From Pontibacillus salicampi (GTDB lineage Bacteria; Bacillota; Bacilli; Bacillales; BH030062): a stretch of 64,000 nucleotides of DNA. The translations under genes and the position numbers were made by a program. Below the pieces are notes generated by a model. It ran no database searches, was not told the origin of the DNA, and saw nothing but the letters and a program-made list of their open reading frames with translations. The stretch is from contig NZ_JBHLTP010000012.1 of assembly GCF_042434395.1 (NCBI RefSeq), forward strand, positions 129,552 through 193,551, read 5' to 3'. Below, piece by piece: positions 1-7,328 of the stretch; the stretch's first letter is position 1; each line of letters opens with the position of its first letter.

Positions 1-691
1 TGGAGCACTCCCGTTCAAATAAATGAATAGTATTCCCAACCTTATCCGCAAGCACCTGTATCTCTACGTGATGTGGTTCAACGATTTTCTTCTCCAAGAA
101 CATTGTGCCGTCACCGAAAAACATTTCTGCTCGCTTGGAATTGCTCTCAAAGGCTTTAGCTAATTCTTCATCCGAGGCAACTACTTGCATACCAATTCCC
201 CCACCGCCAGCGGAAGCCTTCAGCATGATAGGATAGCCTATCTCTTCTGCAAATTGAATGGCTTCCTCTTTTGAAGAAACTGCTGAAGCGGTACCTGGAA
301 TAACAGGCACCCCTGCTTTCTCCATCGTGGCTCGAGCCTCGACTTTGCTTCCCATCATAGCCATTACCTTTGGCGAAGGACCAATAAAGGTAATACCTTT
401 GTCTTCAATCTGATTTGCAAAATTACCGTTCTCACTTAATAAACCATAGCCAGGATGAATGGCATCGACACCAGCTGTTTCAGCAATTTCCAAAACTTTC
501 TCCACATTGAGGTAGCTTTCATTTACTCTTGAGCCGCCAAGAGGGTAGCTTTCGTCCGCCTCCTGAACAAATGGTTTATCTGCATCTGGCTCTGAATATA
601 CAGCTACTGTTGGGATATTCAGTTTTTTACACGTTCGGATAATTCGAGAAGCGATTTCTCCTCTATTTGCAATCATTACTTTTTGAAACAT
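1..691 (-). CDS. Biotin carboxylase subunit of an acyl-CoA carboxylase (3' part off window)
   Basis: About 230 N-terminal residues are visible; the gene runs off the left edge. It begins MFQKVMIANRGEIASRI, the standard opening of biotin carboxylases, and has the HPGYGLLSEN segment, followed by KASAGGGGIGM, the glycine-rich ATP-grasp loop. The protein would carboxylate biotin on a carrier protein using ATP and bicarbonate. The start at 691 has a good ribosome site (GGGAGG) 8-9 bases upstream, and it lies 12 bp after the acyl-CoA synthetase stop, so the two are co-transcribed. Next to an acyl-CoA dehydrogenase and a synthetase, the order matches B. subtilis yngJ-yngI-yngH, so methylcrotonyl-CoA carboxylase (leucine breakdown) is the likeliest role. 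An AccC for fatty acid synthesis is less likely in this context. Confidence 0.9.
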   Translation of the reverse strand, partial: MFQKVMIANRGEIASRIIRTCKKLNIPTVAVYSEPDADKPFVQEADESYPLGGSRVNESYLNVEKVLEIAETAGVDAIHPGYGLLSENGNFANQIEDKGITFIGPSPKVMAMMGSKVEARATMEKAGVPVIPGTASAVSSKEEAIQFAEEIGYPIMLKASAGGGGIGMQVVASDEELAKAFESNSKRAEMFFGDGTMFLEKKIVEPHHVEIQVLADKVGNTIHLFERECS

Positions 692-703
692 GCGGATTCC
701 TCC

Positions 704-2347
704 CTACAATATATCAGCATTAATGATCGATTCTGCTTCCTGACGCAGCTTAAATTTCTGTATTTTTCCGCTGGCAGTCATCGGGTATTCTTCAATGAAT
801 TCCATGTACTTAGGTATTTTGTGCCGTGAAATCTTGCCTTCACAAAACGCTTTTACATCCTCAACCGTTGGGGAAGCGGACTCCTTCAGAATGATAAACG
901 CCATCAGTTCCTCCCCATATCTCTCATCTGGAACTCCAACCACTTGAACATCAAGTATATCTGGATGCTGATACAGAAATTCCTCCACCTCACGAGGATA
1001 TATATTCTCTCCCCCTCGAATTACCATGTCCTTGATCCTGCCAGTTATTTCTACATAGCCTTGCTCATCCATTACTGCGATATCTCCAGTATGAAGCCAC
1101 CCTTCGTCATCTATGGCCGTGTATGTTGCTTCCTGGTTTTTGTAATATCCTTCCATTACCAGGTAGCCTCTTGTACACAATTCACCGGGAACTCCTGCTT
1201 CACATCGGTCCCCTGTAGAGGGATCTATTATTTTCACTTCTACATTTGGGTGAGCTTTTCCTACGCTGCTAACCTTTAATTCAATAGGGTCATCTGTCCT
1301 CGTTTGCGTAATAACCGGTGAGGATTCGGTCTGTCCATAAGCAATCGTTATTTCGGAAGCTCCCATCTGGTTCATGACATGTTTCATGACTTCCATCGGA
1401 CAAGTTGAACCAGCCATAATACCAGTTCTTAAGTGCGTAAACTCATATTGGGTGAAGTCAGGATGGTTGAGCTCAGCAATAAACATCGTAGGAACACCAT
1501 GTAAAGCAGTGCAGGCTTCCTCTTCTACCGCATCAAGGACTTTCTTCGCATCAAATTGCTCGAGAATAACCATCGTCGTTCCCTTCGACACGGCTGCTAG
1601 AGTACCTAACACACAACCAAAGCAGTGAAAGAAGGGGACTGGGATACAAAGTCGATCCTTCTCGGATAGCTCCATACACTCTGCTACCTGCTTTCCGTTA
1701 TTCACGATATTGTAATGAGATAGCATCACACCTTTTGGAAATCCTGTCGTACCAGAAGTGTACTGCATGTTAATGACATCCTGGTAATGCAGGCTCTTTT
1801 TTCGCTGATGGAGGGCCTCGTCTGATACACGATTACCCATTTCCACTATCTCATTCCAATTGTAAAGGTTTTCATAATTATCCTCACTTAATACAACAAT
1901 GTTCTTTAATTTCGGGAGATTCGGTGCAAACAATTCTCCTTTCGGTGAGGTTTCCAGCTGTGGACATACTTCATATAAAATATCAAGATAAGAAGCTCCT
2001 TTAAACTCTTCCGCTAAAATGAGGGTAGTAGCATCTGATTGTTTTAGTAAATACTCTAGTTCCTTTGCTTGATAATTAGTGTTTACAGTTACGAGCACTG
2101 CCCCCATCTTCCCTGTAGCAAATTGAGTAATGAGCCATTCCGGCTTATTATCTGACCAAATGGCTACGTGCTCTCCCTTTTCCATGCCTAACGCCATAAA
2201 ACCTTTCGCTGCTTCATCTGCCAACGTATTGAATTCCTCATACGTTTTACGCATATTATGTTCTGGATAAATGAACGCTTCCTGCTTCGGGTGCTTTCTT
2301 GCTTTTTCTTCCAACAATTCCCCAACCGTCATTTTTAAAAGAGACAT
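704..2347 (-). CDS. yngI: Acyl-CoA synthetase (AMP-forming), YngI-like
   Basis: This 547-aa protein belongs to the ANL family and activates a fatty or branched-chain acid to its CoA thioester through an acyl-adenylate. The AMP-binding loop YTSGTTGFPKG lies near residue 200. Downstream come WLHTGD, the hinge GRIKDMVIRGGENIYP and, near the C-terminus, ASGKIQK with the lysine expected to act in adenylation. I start it at MSLLKMTVG because GGAGG lies 6 bases upstream of that ATG. An in-frame ATG at 2368 (7 codons earlier) has a weaker, more distant site. It is the second gene of the operon, between acyl-CoA dehydrogenase (34 bp upstream) and biotin carboxylase. The exact substrate cannot be read from the sequence. 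Confidence 0.9.
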   Translation of the reverse strand: MSLLKMTVGELLEEKARKHPKQEAFIYPEHNMRKTYEEFNTLADEAAKGFMALGMEKGEHVAIWSDNKPEWLITQFATGKMGAVLVTVNTNYQAKELEYLLKQSDATTLILAEEFKGASYLDILYEVCPQLETSPKGELFAPNLPKLKNIVVLSEDNYENLYNWNEIVEMGNRVSDEALHQRKKSLHYQDVINMQYTSGTTGFPKGVMLSHYNIVNNGKQVAECMELSEKDRLCIPVPFFHCFGCVLGTLAAVSKGTTMVILEQFDAKKVLDAVEEEACTALHGVPTMFIAELNHPDFTQYEFTHLRTGIMAGSTCPMEVMKHVMNQMGASEITIAYGQTESSPVITQTRTDDPIELKVSSVGKAHPNVEVKIIDPSTGDRCEAGVPGELCTRGYLVMEGYYKNQEATYTAIDDEGWLHTGDIAVMDEQGYVEITGRIKDMVIRGGENIYPREVEEFLYQHPDILDVQVVGVPDERYGEELMAFIILKESASPTVEDVKAFCEGKISRHKIPKYMEFIEEYPMTASGKIQKFKLRQEAESIINADIL

Positions 2348-2381
2348 CCTCTTCCTCCCTACATCCATACGATTTTGGCTC

Positions 2382-3524
2382 CTAGCAGCCTAGCTCTCTA
2401 CTGATCACTAATCTTTGAATCTCAGAAGTTCCTTCCCCAATTTCTAATAGCTTTGCATCTCTCAAATAGCGTTCGACCTCATATTCTCGCATGTACCCAT
2501 ATCCTCCATGGATTTGAATAGCTTGATTGGCCGAACGGAAAGCGGTTTCAGAAGCGAACAATTTAGCATACGCTGATTCTTTTTTAAACGGCTTGCCTTG
2601 ATCCTTAAGCCACGCTGATTTTAATACCATATTACGCGCAAGCTCTACTTCCATAGCCATATCTGCTAATTTAAACTGAATTCCTTGGAATTTCGATATG
2701 GATCTACCAAATTGCTTTCTTTCTTTGGCGTAGGCGAGGGCTTTATCCAATGATGCCTGAGCAATGCCGACAGCAAGCGCTCCGATAGAAATCCTTCCCC
2801 CATCTAACGTGTAGAGGAATTGATTAAATCCTTTTTGAGGGTCTCCTAATATATTCTCCTTTGGTATCCGTACATCCTCCAACACAATTTCAGAAGTATT
2901 GGATGCTCGCACTCCCATTTTGTCGTAATTGCTAGTAATCGTCATTCCCTTGGTCCCTTCCGGAATAATAAAGGCAGAAATTATGTTCTTACCATTCTCA
3001 TCTTTTCCGGAAACAGCCGTTACGGTTATATTTCTTGCATATTCAGCATTCGTTATCCAGGATTTCTCCCCATTGATAACATACTCATCCCCATCTAAAA
3101 CGGCTTTCGTCTGGGTGCCTCCTGCATCAGAGCCGGCATTAGGCTCCGTCAAACCAAATGATGCCAGTGCTTCTCCTTTTGCAAGCGGGACAAGATATTC
3201 TTGCTTCTGCTCCTCTGTACCAAAATAATAGATCGGACTTGCTCCTAAGGATACAGCAGCAGCGTAGCTAAGACCAGTTCCTCCACAGACCTTACCGATT
3301 TCCTCTACCGCAAGCGCATACGTAACAGTATCACCGCCAACACCACCATACTGCTCAGGAAAAGGGATTCCTAAAATCCCGAGCTTACCCATCTCATCAA
3401 AAATATCCTTTGCAAACTCAGCGTTTTTATCCATATCCACTGCTCTTGGTGCAATAACATCCTGTGCAAAGTCCCGTACCATCTTTTGGGTCATTTCTTG
3501 TTCCTTTGTCAATGAGAAATCCAT
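2382..3524 (-). CDS. yngJ: Acyl-CoA dehydrogenase, YngJ/short-branched-chain type
   Basis: The 380-aa flavoprotein should oxidise an acyl-CoA to the enoyl-CoA and pass electrons to electron-transfer flavoprotein. Visible family marks are GLTEPNAGSDAGG (FAD/substrate region), IQIHGGYGYMREY, and IGEGTSEIQR near the C-terminus. The glutamate of GEGT sits where short- and medium-chain enzymes keep their catalytic base. MDFSLTKEQ is taken as the start: AAGGAG lies 9 bases upstream, whereas the ATG six codons earlier lacks a site. It is the first structural gene of the operon, directly downstream of a TetR regulator and of an operator-like palindrome, which argues for substrate-inducible control. 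Isovaleryl-CoA or another branched short acyl-CoA is the likely substrate, by analogy with yngJ. Confidence 0.9.
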   Translation of the reverse strand: MDFSLTKEQEMTQKMVRDFAQDVIAPRAVDMDKNAEFAKDIFDEMGKLGILGIPFPEQYGGVGGDTVTYALAVEEIGKVCGGTGLSYAAAVSLGASPIYYFGTEEQKQEYLVPLAKGEALASFGLTEPNAGSDAGGTQTKAVLDGDEYVINGEKSWITNAEYARNITVTAVSGKDENGKNIISAFIIPEGTKGMTITSNYDKMGVRASNTSEIVLEDVRIPKENILGDPQKGFNQFLYTLDGGRISIGALAVGIAQASLDKALAYAKERKQFGRSISKFQGIQFKLADMAMEVELARNMVLKSAWLKDQGKPFKKESAYAKLFASETAFRSANQAIQIHGGYGYMREYEVERYLRDAKLLEIGEGTSEIQRLVISRELGC

Positions 3525-3551
3525 CTCTTCACACTCCTTCATGTATTAAGA

Positions 3552-3571
3552 GACCAACCAGTCGGTCGGTC
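3552..3571. promoter_or_regulatory. Candidate TetR-family operator
   Basis: A 20-bp imperfect inverted repeat, GACCAACCAG followed by TCGGTCGGTC (8 of 10 positions pair), lies between the TetR gene and the acyl-CoA dehydrogenase start, about 30 bp upstream of that start. GACC/GGTC half-sites are common among operators of TetR proteins of lipid and branched-chain catabolism. Assignment to the adjacent regulator is inference. Confidence 0.55.
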
Positions 3572-3592
3572 ATGCTTACATATGCAATCTCC

Positions 3593-4231
3593 TTAAGCCC
3601 ATGTATCACTAACCATATGCTTCAAGAGGTATTGCTGGTACGCATCTTTCTCCATGGCTTCATTTGTGAGGAGGAAATGAAGAATAATGTCTACAAAAAT
3701 AGTAGAAATATCATCAATACTTTTTTCCCCATTTTTTCTATACCATTTGTATGTCCAATTGACCATTCCGAGAATTGCCATCCCTGCAATCTTTGGTGGA
3801 AGCTCTGCTCGAAATTCCCCTTGCTCCTGACCTTCTTGAACAACCTCAAAGATATTCTGCTTAAACTGATCACGTTTTTTCTTAATTTGCTCTTCATAAT
3901 CTGGCTTTAAGTAGGTGCTTTCCTGATAAAATACGGAGATATGTGATTTATACAAGTCAAACACTCTTACAAATGAATGAACGATGGCTTGAAGCTGCTC
4001 AGTTGGAGTATCATACTTCTCTTTTGCCTGATTGGCTTTGTCTAATACATATGTAATAAAGGTATCATGTATCACATACAGCAATTCGTCCTTGGAATGG
4101 AAATAATGATAAAATCCTCCCTTAGATGCGTTGCAATGATGGACGATCTGATTAACAGAAACGCCATGGTAGCCATGCCTCTCAAACAGCTCTAATGCCG
4201 AATCCATAATTCTTTCCTTCAATTCTGCCAT
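3593..4231 (-). CDS. TetR-family transcriptional regulator of the acyl-CoA operon
   Basis: This 212-aa protein has the N-terminal TetR helix-turn-helix (MDSALELFERHGYHGVSV then IVHHCNASKGGFYHYF, residues about 9-45) and a C-terminal all-helical ligand domain. It is transcribed ahead of acyl-CoA dehydrogenase, acyl-CoA synthetase and biotin carboxylase, and its own gene ends about 70 bp before them. That gap holds an operator-like palindrome. I infer a repressor released by an acyl-CoA intermediate, as known for FadR (YsiA)-type regulators. Upstream of it are a CodY-like box and a second dyad, so the operon may also sense branched-chain amino acids. The ligand is unknown. Confidence 0.85.
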   Translation of the reverse strand: MAELKERIMDSALELFERHGYHGVSVNQIVHHCNASKGGFYHYFHSKDELLYVIHDTFITYVLDKANQAKEKYDTPTEQLQAIVHSFVRVFDLYKSHISVFYQESTYLKPDYEEQIKKKRDQFKQNIFEVVQEGQEQGEFRAELPPKIAGMAILGMVNWTYKWYRKNGEKSIDDISTIFVDIILHFLLTNEAMEKDAYQQYLLKHMVSDTWA

Positions 4232-4297
4232 AATGCCTTCGCCTCAATTCTGACAATCTAAACCAAAAATCAAACTTTATAATTTGTATTTTATCAT

Positions 4298-4312
4298 AGT
4301 TTTCTGAAAATA
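4298..4312. promoter_or_regulatory. CodY-box-like site upstream of the TetR gene
   Basis: AGTTTTCTGAAAATA matches the CodY consensus AATTTTCWGAAAATT at 13 of 15 positions and lies about 70 bp upstream of the TetR start, in its likely promoter. CodY responds to branched-chain amino acids and GTP, which would suit a leucine-catabolic operon. A-T-rich DNA produces such matches by chance, so confidence is moderate. Confidence 0.45.
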
Positions 4313-4324
4313 AAAATTTATTTT

Positions 4325-4343
4325 ATTCAGAAATGCTCTGAAT
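4325..4343. promoter_or_regulatory. 7-bp inverted repeat upstream of the TetR gene
   Basis: ATTCAGA and TCTGAAT are separated by 5 bases, just upstream of the CodY-like box. The perfect dyad sits in the upstream region of the TetR promoter and could be a second regulator site. No family is assigned. Confidence 0.35.
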
Positions 4344-4590
4344 CAAACAGGAAGTTTACCTCCAATCGTTGCATCCTGTAACAGCGGTGAACAATCCCAC
4401 CTCATGTGGCACAATAGAATAGCGTAGGTTTTGCTGGACACTTCTTTCTCTAAATAACATATAGGACCAATTCCTAAGAAGATATCTGAAATTTTAAGCT
4501 CTCCATTGTCTTCCAATTACGTGGATCTCACCTACAATTTGGGTTAAAAAGATCTTTTACTGTTATTTGGTTTTATGTTGATATTCATTT

Positions 4591-4609
4591 GGAGTTGCTA
4601 CTAAGTATT
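4591..4609 (+). repeat. 19-bp direct repeat, copy 1
   Basis: GGAGTTGCTACTAAGTATT occurs here and again, identically and in the same orientation, at 41475-41493 downstream of glnA. Both copies are intergenic and A-T-rich DNA surrounds them. The flanks are only loosely alike. A 19-bp identity is not expected by chance in 64 kb. Confidence 0.7.
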
Positions 4610-4639
4610 TTTAAGATAATAGAAGGTATGAATTCTTTC

Positions 4640-4660
4640 GTCCCGTGCTGTTACGGGGAC
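4640..4660. repeat. REP-like GC-rich palindrome
   Basis: GTCCCGT and ACGGGGAC flank a short loop, with one bulged base, followed by AGGTT. It resembles the GGGGAC-type palindromes scattered between genes in many bacilli. Only one copy is seen here. Confidence 0.35.
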
Positions 4661-4802
4661 AGGTTGGAGGAGAGCTATGGTGCTTCCTTTGCTTTTACAT
4701 GAAACAGGGATGACGGAGTGCTTTAAGTTCCTACAATCGCTCTTTCTACACTCAAATTCTCTTTACATTCCATACCTCTATAAATCAATCGAATTTCCAT
4801 CC

Positions 4803-4846
4803 AAAAAAAGCAGCCCTCAAAGGCAGCTTATAACACCTTTGAGGGC
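4803..4846 (-). terminator. Rho-independent terminator of parEC
   Basis: The 11-bp arms GCCCTCAAAGG (4813-4823) and CCTTTGAGGGC (4836-4846) pair perfectly, and on the minus strand seven T follow. It lies just past the parC stop. Confidence 0.9.
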
Positions 4847-4851
4847 AGTGG

Positions 4852-7314
4852 TTAGGAATTATTTATCTCTTCTTCTTCTTGAAACACTTTCTCATAGTGA
4901 GTGGCCTTCCACATATCCAGTACATCTCCTGATTGCTCTGTGTCCACTACAAACGATCCATTACTATAACGATCAGTTACTTTGAAGTCCATTGGTCGAA
5001 TTTCCTTTATCGTGCTGTTAGCAGTTTGTAAGTAAAGTAACTCTTGGTTCTCTACCATCTCTAAAGCAGCTACCCTGTGAGGGTTTCGTTTTAATTCCCG
5101 GAGCATAACGACTCCTTTTTTCGCACGAGTCGACTGTTCAAATTCTTTCAATTTCATCCGTTTTACCGATCCTCGCTGGGTAGCAAGAAGAATGGATGGA
5201 TCCTTTTGGCTTTCAAACGCCTTTCCGTTAACTACCACTTCATCTTCTTTCAATTGCATGGCTTTGACTCCAGCTGCACGCTGGCCGATTGCCTTAACCT
5301 CTGACTCATGATACCACAATCCATACCCTTTATTAGAAGCAAGAAAGACATCCATATCTCCGTCTGTGACGTGTACATCGAGTACCTCATCATCGGCTTT
5401 TACATTAATGGCTACAAGAGGTTTGGAATATCTTTGCGCCTTGTATAAAGATAGCTGACTACGTTTAATCATGCCGTTTCTCGTAACGAATAACAAATAT
5501 CTATTCTCATCAAATTCTCTTATTGGGATGGCTTTGACAATCCGTTCCTGCTTCTCGATGGAAACGATGTTAGCGAGGTGCTGGCCAAGATCTTTCCACC
5601 TTATATCTGGCAGTTCATGGACTGGAATGTAGAGATAGTTCCCTTTACTAGTAAACAATAACAGCGTGTCCGTCGTGTTAATTTCATAAAGAGCTAAAAG
5701 GTGATCTCCATCTTTCATCGCAAAATCGGCTCCATTGGAGGCAGCATAGGAACGAAGGCTCGTTCGTTTCATATAGCCCTCCTGGGTTACAGAAACGAGA
5801 ACCTCCTCGCTTGGAACCATCACCTCGAGGTTAATGGTCAGATCTTCTACCTCCGCTTGAATTTCCGTTTTGCGATCGGTATGATATTTTTTCTTCATAG
5901 CCTTTAAATCGTTCTTGATCACCTTAAGAAGTTTCTTCTCATCAGCTAGTATGGCTTCTAGTTCTTCAATTCGCTGCTTCAGTTCATCTGCCTCTTTTTG
6001 AAGCGATGTGATATCTGTATTAGTTAAACGATATAATTGAAGGTTAACGATAGCCTCTGCCTGTGCTTCTGTGAAGTCGTACGCCTGCATCAAACGGTTC
6101 TTTGCATCCTGTTTGTCCTCTGATGCTCGAATGGTTGCGATTACTTCATCTAGAATAGAGATAGCCTTCATTAAACCTTCTAAAATATGTGCTCTGTCCT
6201 GCGCTTTTTGCAGGTCGTGTACAGATTGTCTTGTGACGACTTCTTTCTGGTGTTCAATATATGAATCCAGTACATCGTGTAAATGTAACAGCTTCGGAGT
6301 CTTATTATGAATAGCTACCATATTAAAATGATAGCTAATCTGCAGATCGGTATTCTTGTATAAATAATTTAGAATCCCTGTACTGTCCGCTTCTCGCTTT
6401 AATTCAATTACAACACGCAGCCCTGTTCGGTCTGTTTCATCCCGCACTTCCGCAATGCCTTCTACTTTCTTATCCAGACGAATTTCATCCATTTTTTTAA
6501 CCAGCGTGGCTTTGTTTACCTCATAAGGCAGCTCATCAATGACAATTTGCTCCCTGTTCCCTCTAATCGGCTCCACAACGGCACGGCCACGGACGACAAC
6601 TTTCCCTTTTCCTGTTTCATAGGCTTGTTTTATCCCATCAAAGCCTTGGATGATACCTCCTGTAGGAAAATCAGGACCTTTCATTACCTGCATGATGTCT
6701 TCTATCGTACTATTTGGCTTGTCTATTTTCTTCATTACGGCGTCAATCACTTCACCTAAATTATGGGGCGGGATTTCAGTCGCATATCCGGCAGAAATAC
6801 CAGTTGAGCCATTTACTAATAAATTTGGAAATTTGGCAGGAAGCACTACAGGCTCCTGAATGGTATCGTCAAAGTTTGGAATAAAGTCAACCGTTTCCTT
6901 CTCAATATCCCGCAGCAGTTCAGACGCAATACTCGATAAACGAGCCTCCGTATAACGCATGGCGGCAGGGGGATCCCCATCCACACTTCCGTTATTACCG
7001 TGCATTTCTACTAATAAATTTCGCACTTTCCAATCCTGGCTAAGACGTACCATCGCATCATACACAGAGGTATCCCCGTGTGGATGATAATTACCGATGA
7101 CAGTACCGACAGTCTTAGCTGATTTACGGTACGGCTTATCGTGAGTATTCCGCTCCTGCTGCATCGCATAAAGAATTCTTCGTTGAACAGGCTTTAATCC
7201 GTCTCTTGCATCTGGAAGAGCACGGTCTTGAATAATATATTTACTATATCTTCCGAACCGATCTCCCAGTACTTCTTCCAATGGTAAGTCTAAATATTTC
7301 TCTGTTTCAGCCAA
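4852..7314 (-). CDS. parC: DNA topoisomerase IV subunit A
   Basis: The 820-aa ParC subunit cuts and rejoins DNA to separate linked daughter chromosomes. It opens with YIIQDRALPDARDGLKPVQR, has the active-site tyrosine in AMRYTEARLS (Tyr121) and six-bladed C-terminal repeats. It uses a TTG start (7312-7314) with GAGGGGG 8 bases upstream, 14 bp after parE. Length is normal for ParC. In the quinolone-resistance region the helix reads HPHGDTSVYDAM: the residues aligned with Ser80 and Glu84 of S. aureus GrlA are Thr82 and Asp86. The order parE-parC, with plsY and yneT nearby, separates it from gyrA. Confidence 0.97.
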   Translation of the reverse strand: MAETEKYLDLPLEEVLGDRFGRYSKYIIQDRALPDARDGLKPVQRRILYAMQQERNTHDKPYRKSAKTVGTVIGNYHPHGDTSVYDAMVRLSQDWKVRNLLVEMHGNNGSVDGDPPAAMRYTEARLSSIASELLRDIEKETVDFIPNFDDTIQEPVVLPAKFPNLLVNGSTGISAGYATEIPPHNLGEVIDAVMKKIDKPNSTIEDIMQVMKGPDFPTGGIIQGFDGIKQAYETGKGKVVVRGRAVVEPIRGNREQIVIDELPYEVNKATLVKKMDEIRLDKKVEGIAEVRDETDRTGLRVVIELKREADSTGILNYLYKNTDLQISYHFNMVAIHNKTPKLLHLHDVLDSYIEHQKEVVTRQSVHDLQKAQDRAHILEGLMKAISILDEVIATIRASEDKQDAKNRLMQAYDFTEAQAEAIVNLQLYRLTNTDITSLQKEADELKQRIEELEAILADEKKLLKVIKNDLKAMKKKYHTDRKTEIQAEVEDLTINLEVMVPSEEVLVSVTQEGYMKRTSLRSYAASNGADFAMKDGDHLLALYEINTTDTLLLFTSKGNYLYIPVHELPDIRWKDLGQHLANIVSIEKQERIVKAIPIREFDENRYLLFVTRNGMIKRSQLSLYKAQRYSKPLVAINVKADDEVLDVHVTDGDMDVFLASNKGYGLWYHESEVKAIGQRAAGVKAMQLKEDEVVVNGKAFESQKDPSILLATQRGSVKRMKLKEFEQSTRAKKGVVMLRELKRNPHRVAALEMVENQELLYLQTANSTIKEIRPMDFKVTDRYSNGSFVVDTEQSGDVLDMWKATHYEKVFQEEEEINNS

Positions 7315-7328
7315 AACGTAATCCCCCT

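Larger units (their letters stand above)
4344..4802. other. Gene-free stretch between the TetR operon and parC
   Basis: No convincing gene is seen on either strand. The stretch holds one copy of a 19-bp repeat (4591-4609) and a GC-rich palindrome (4640-4660). A plus-strand reading frame starting at 4677 has a purine-rich site upstream, but it runs through the parC terminator into parC, and its product looks like nothing known, so it is not called. Confidence 0.6.

Noticed and set aside
4677..4985. Plus-strand frame with GGAGGAG upstream
   Set aside because: It reads through the parC terminator and into the parC 3' end antisense; the product has no known likeness.
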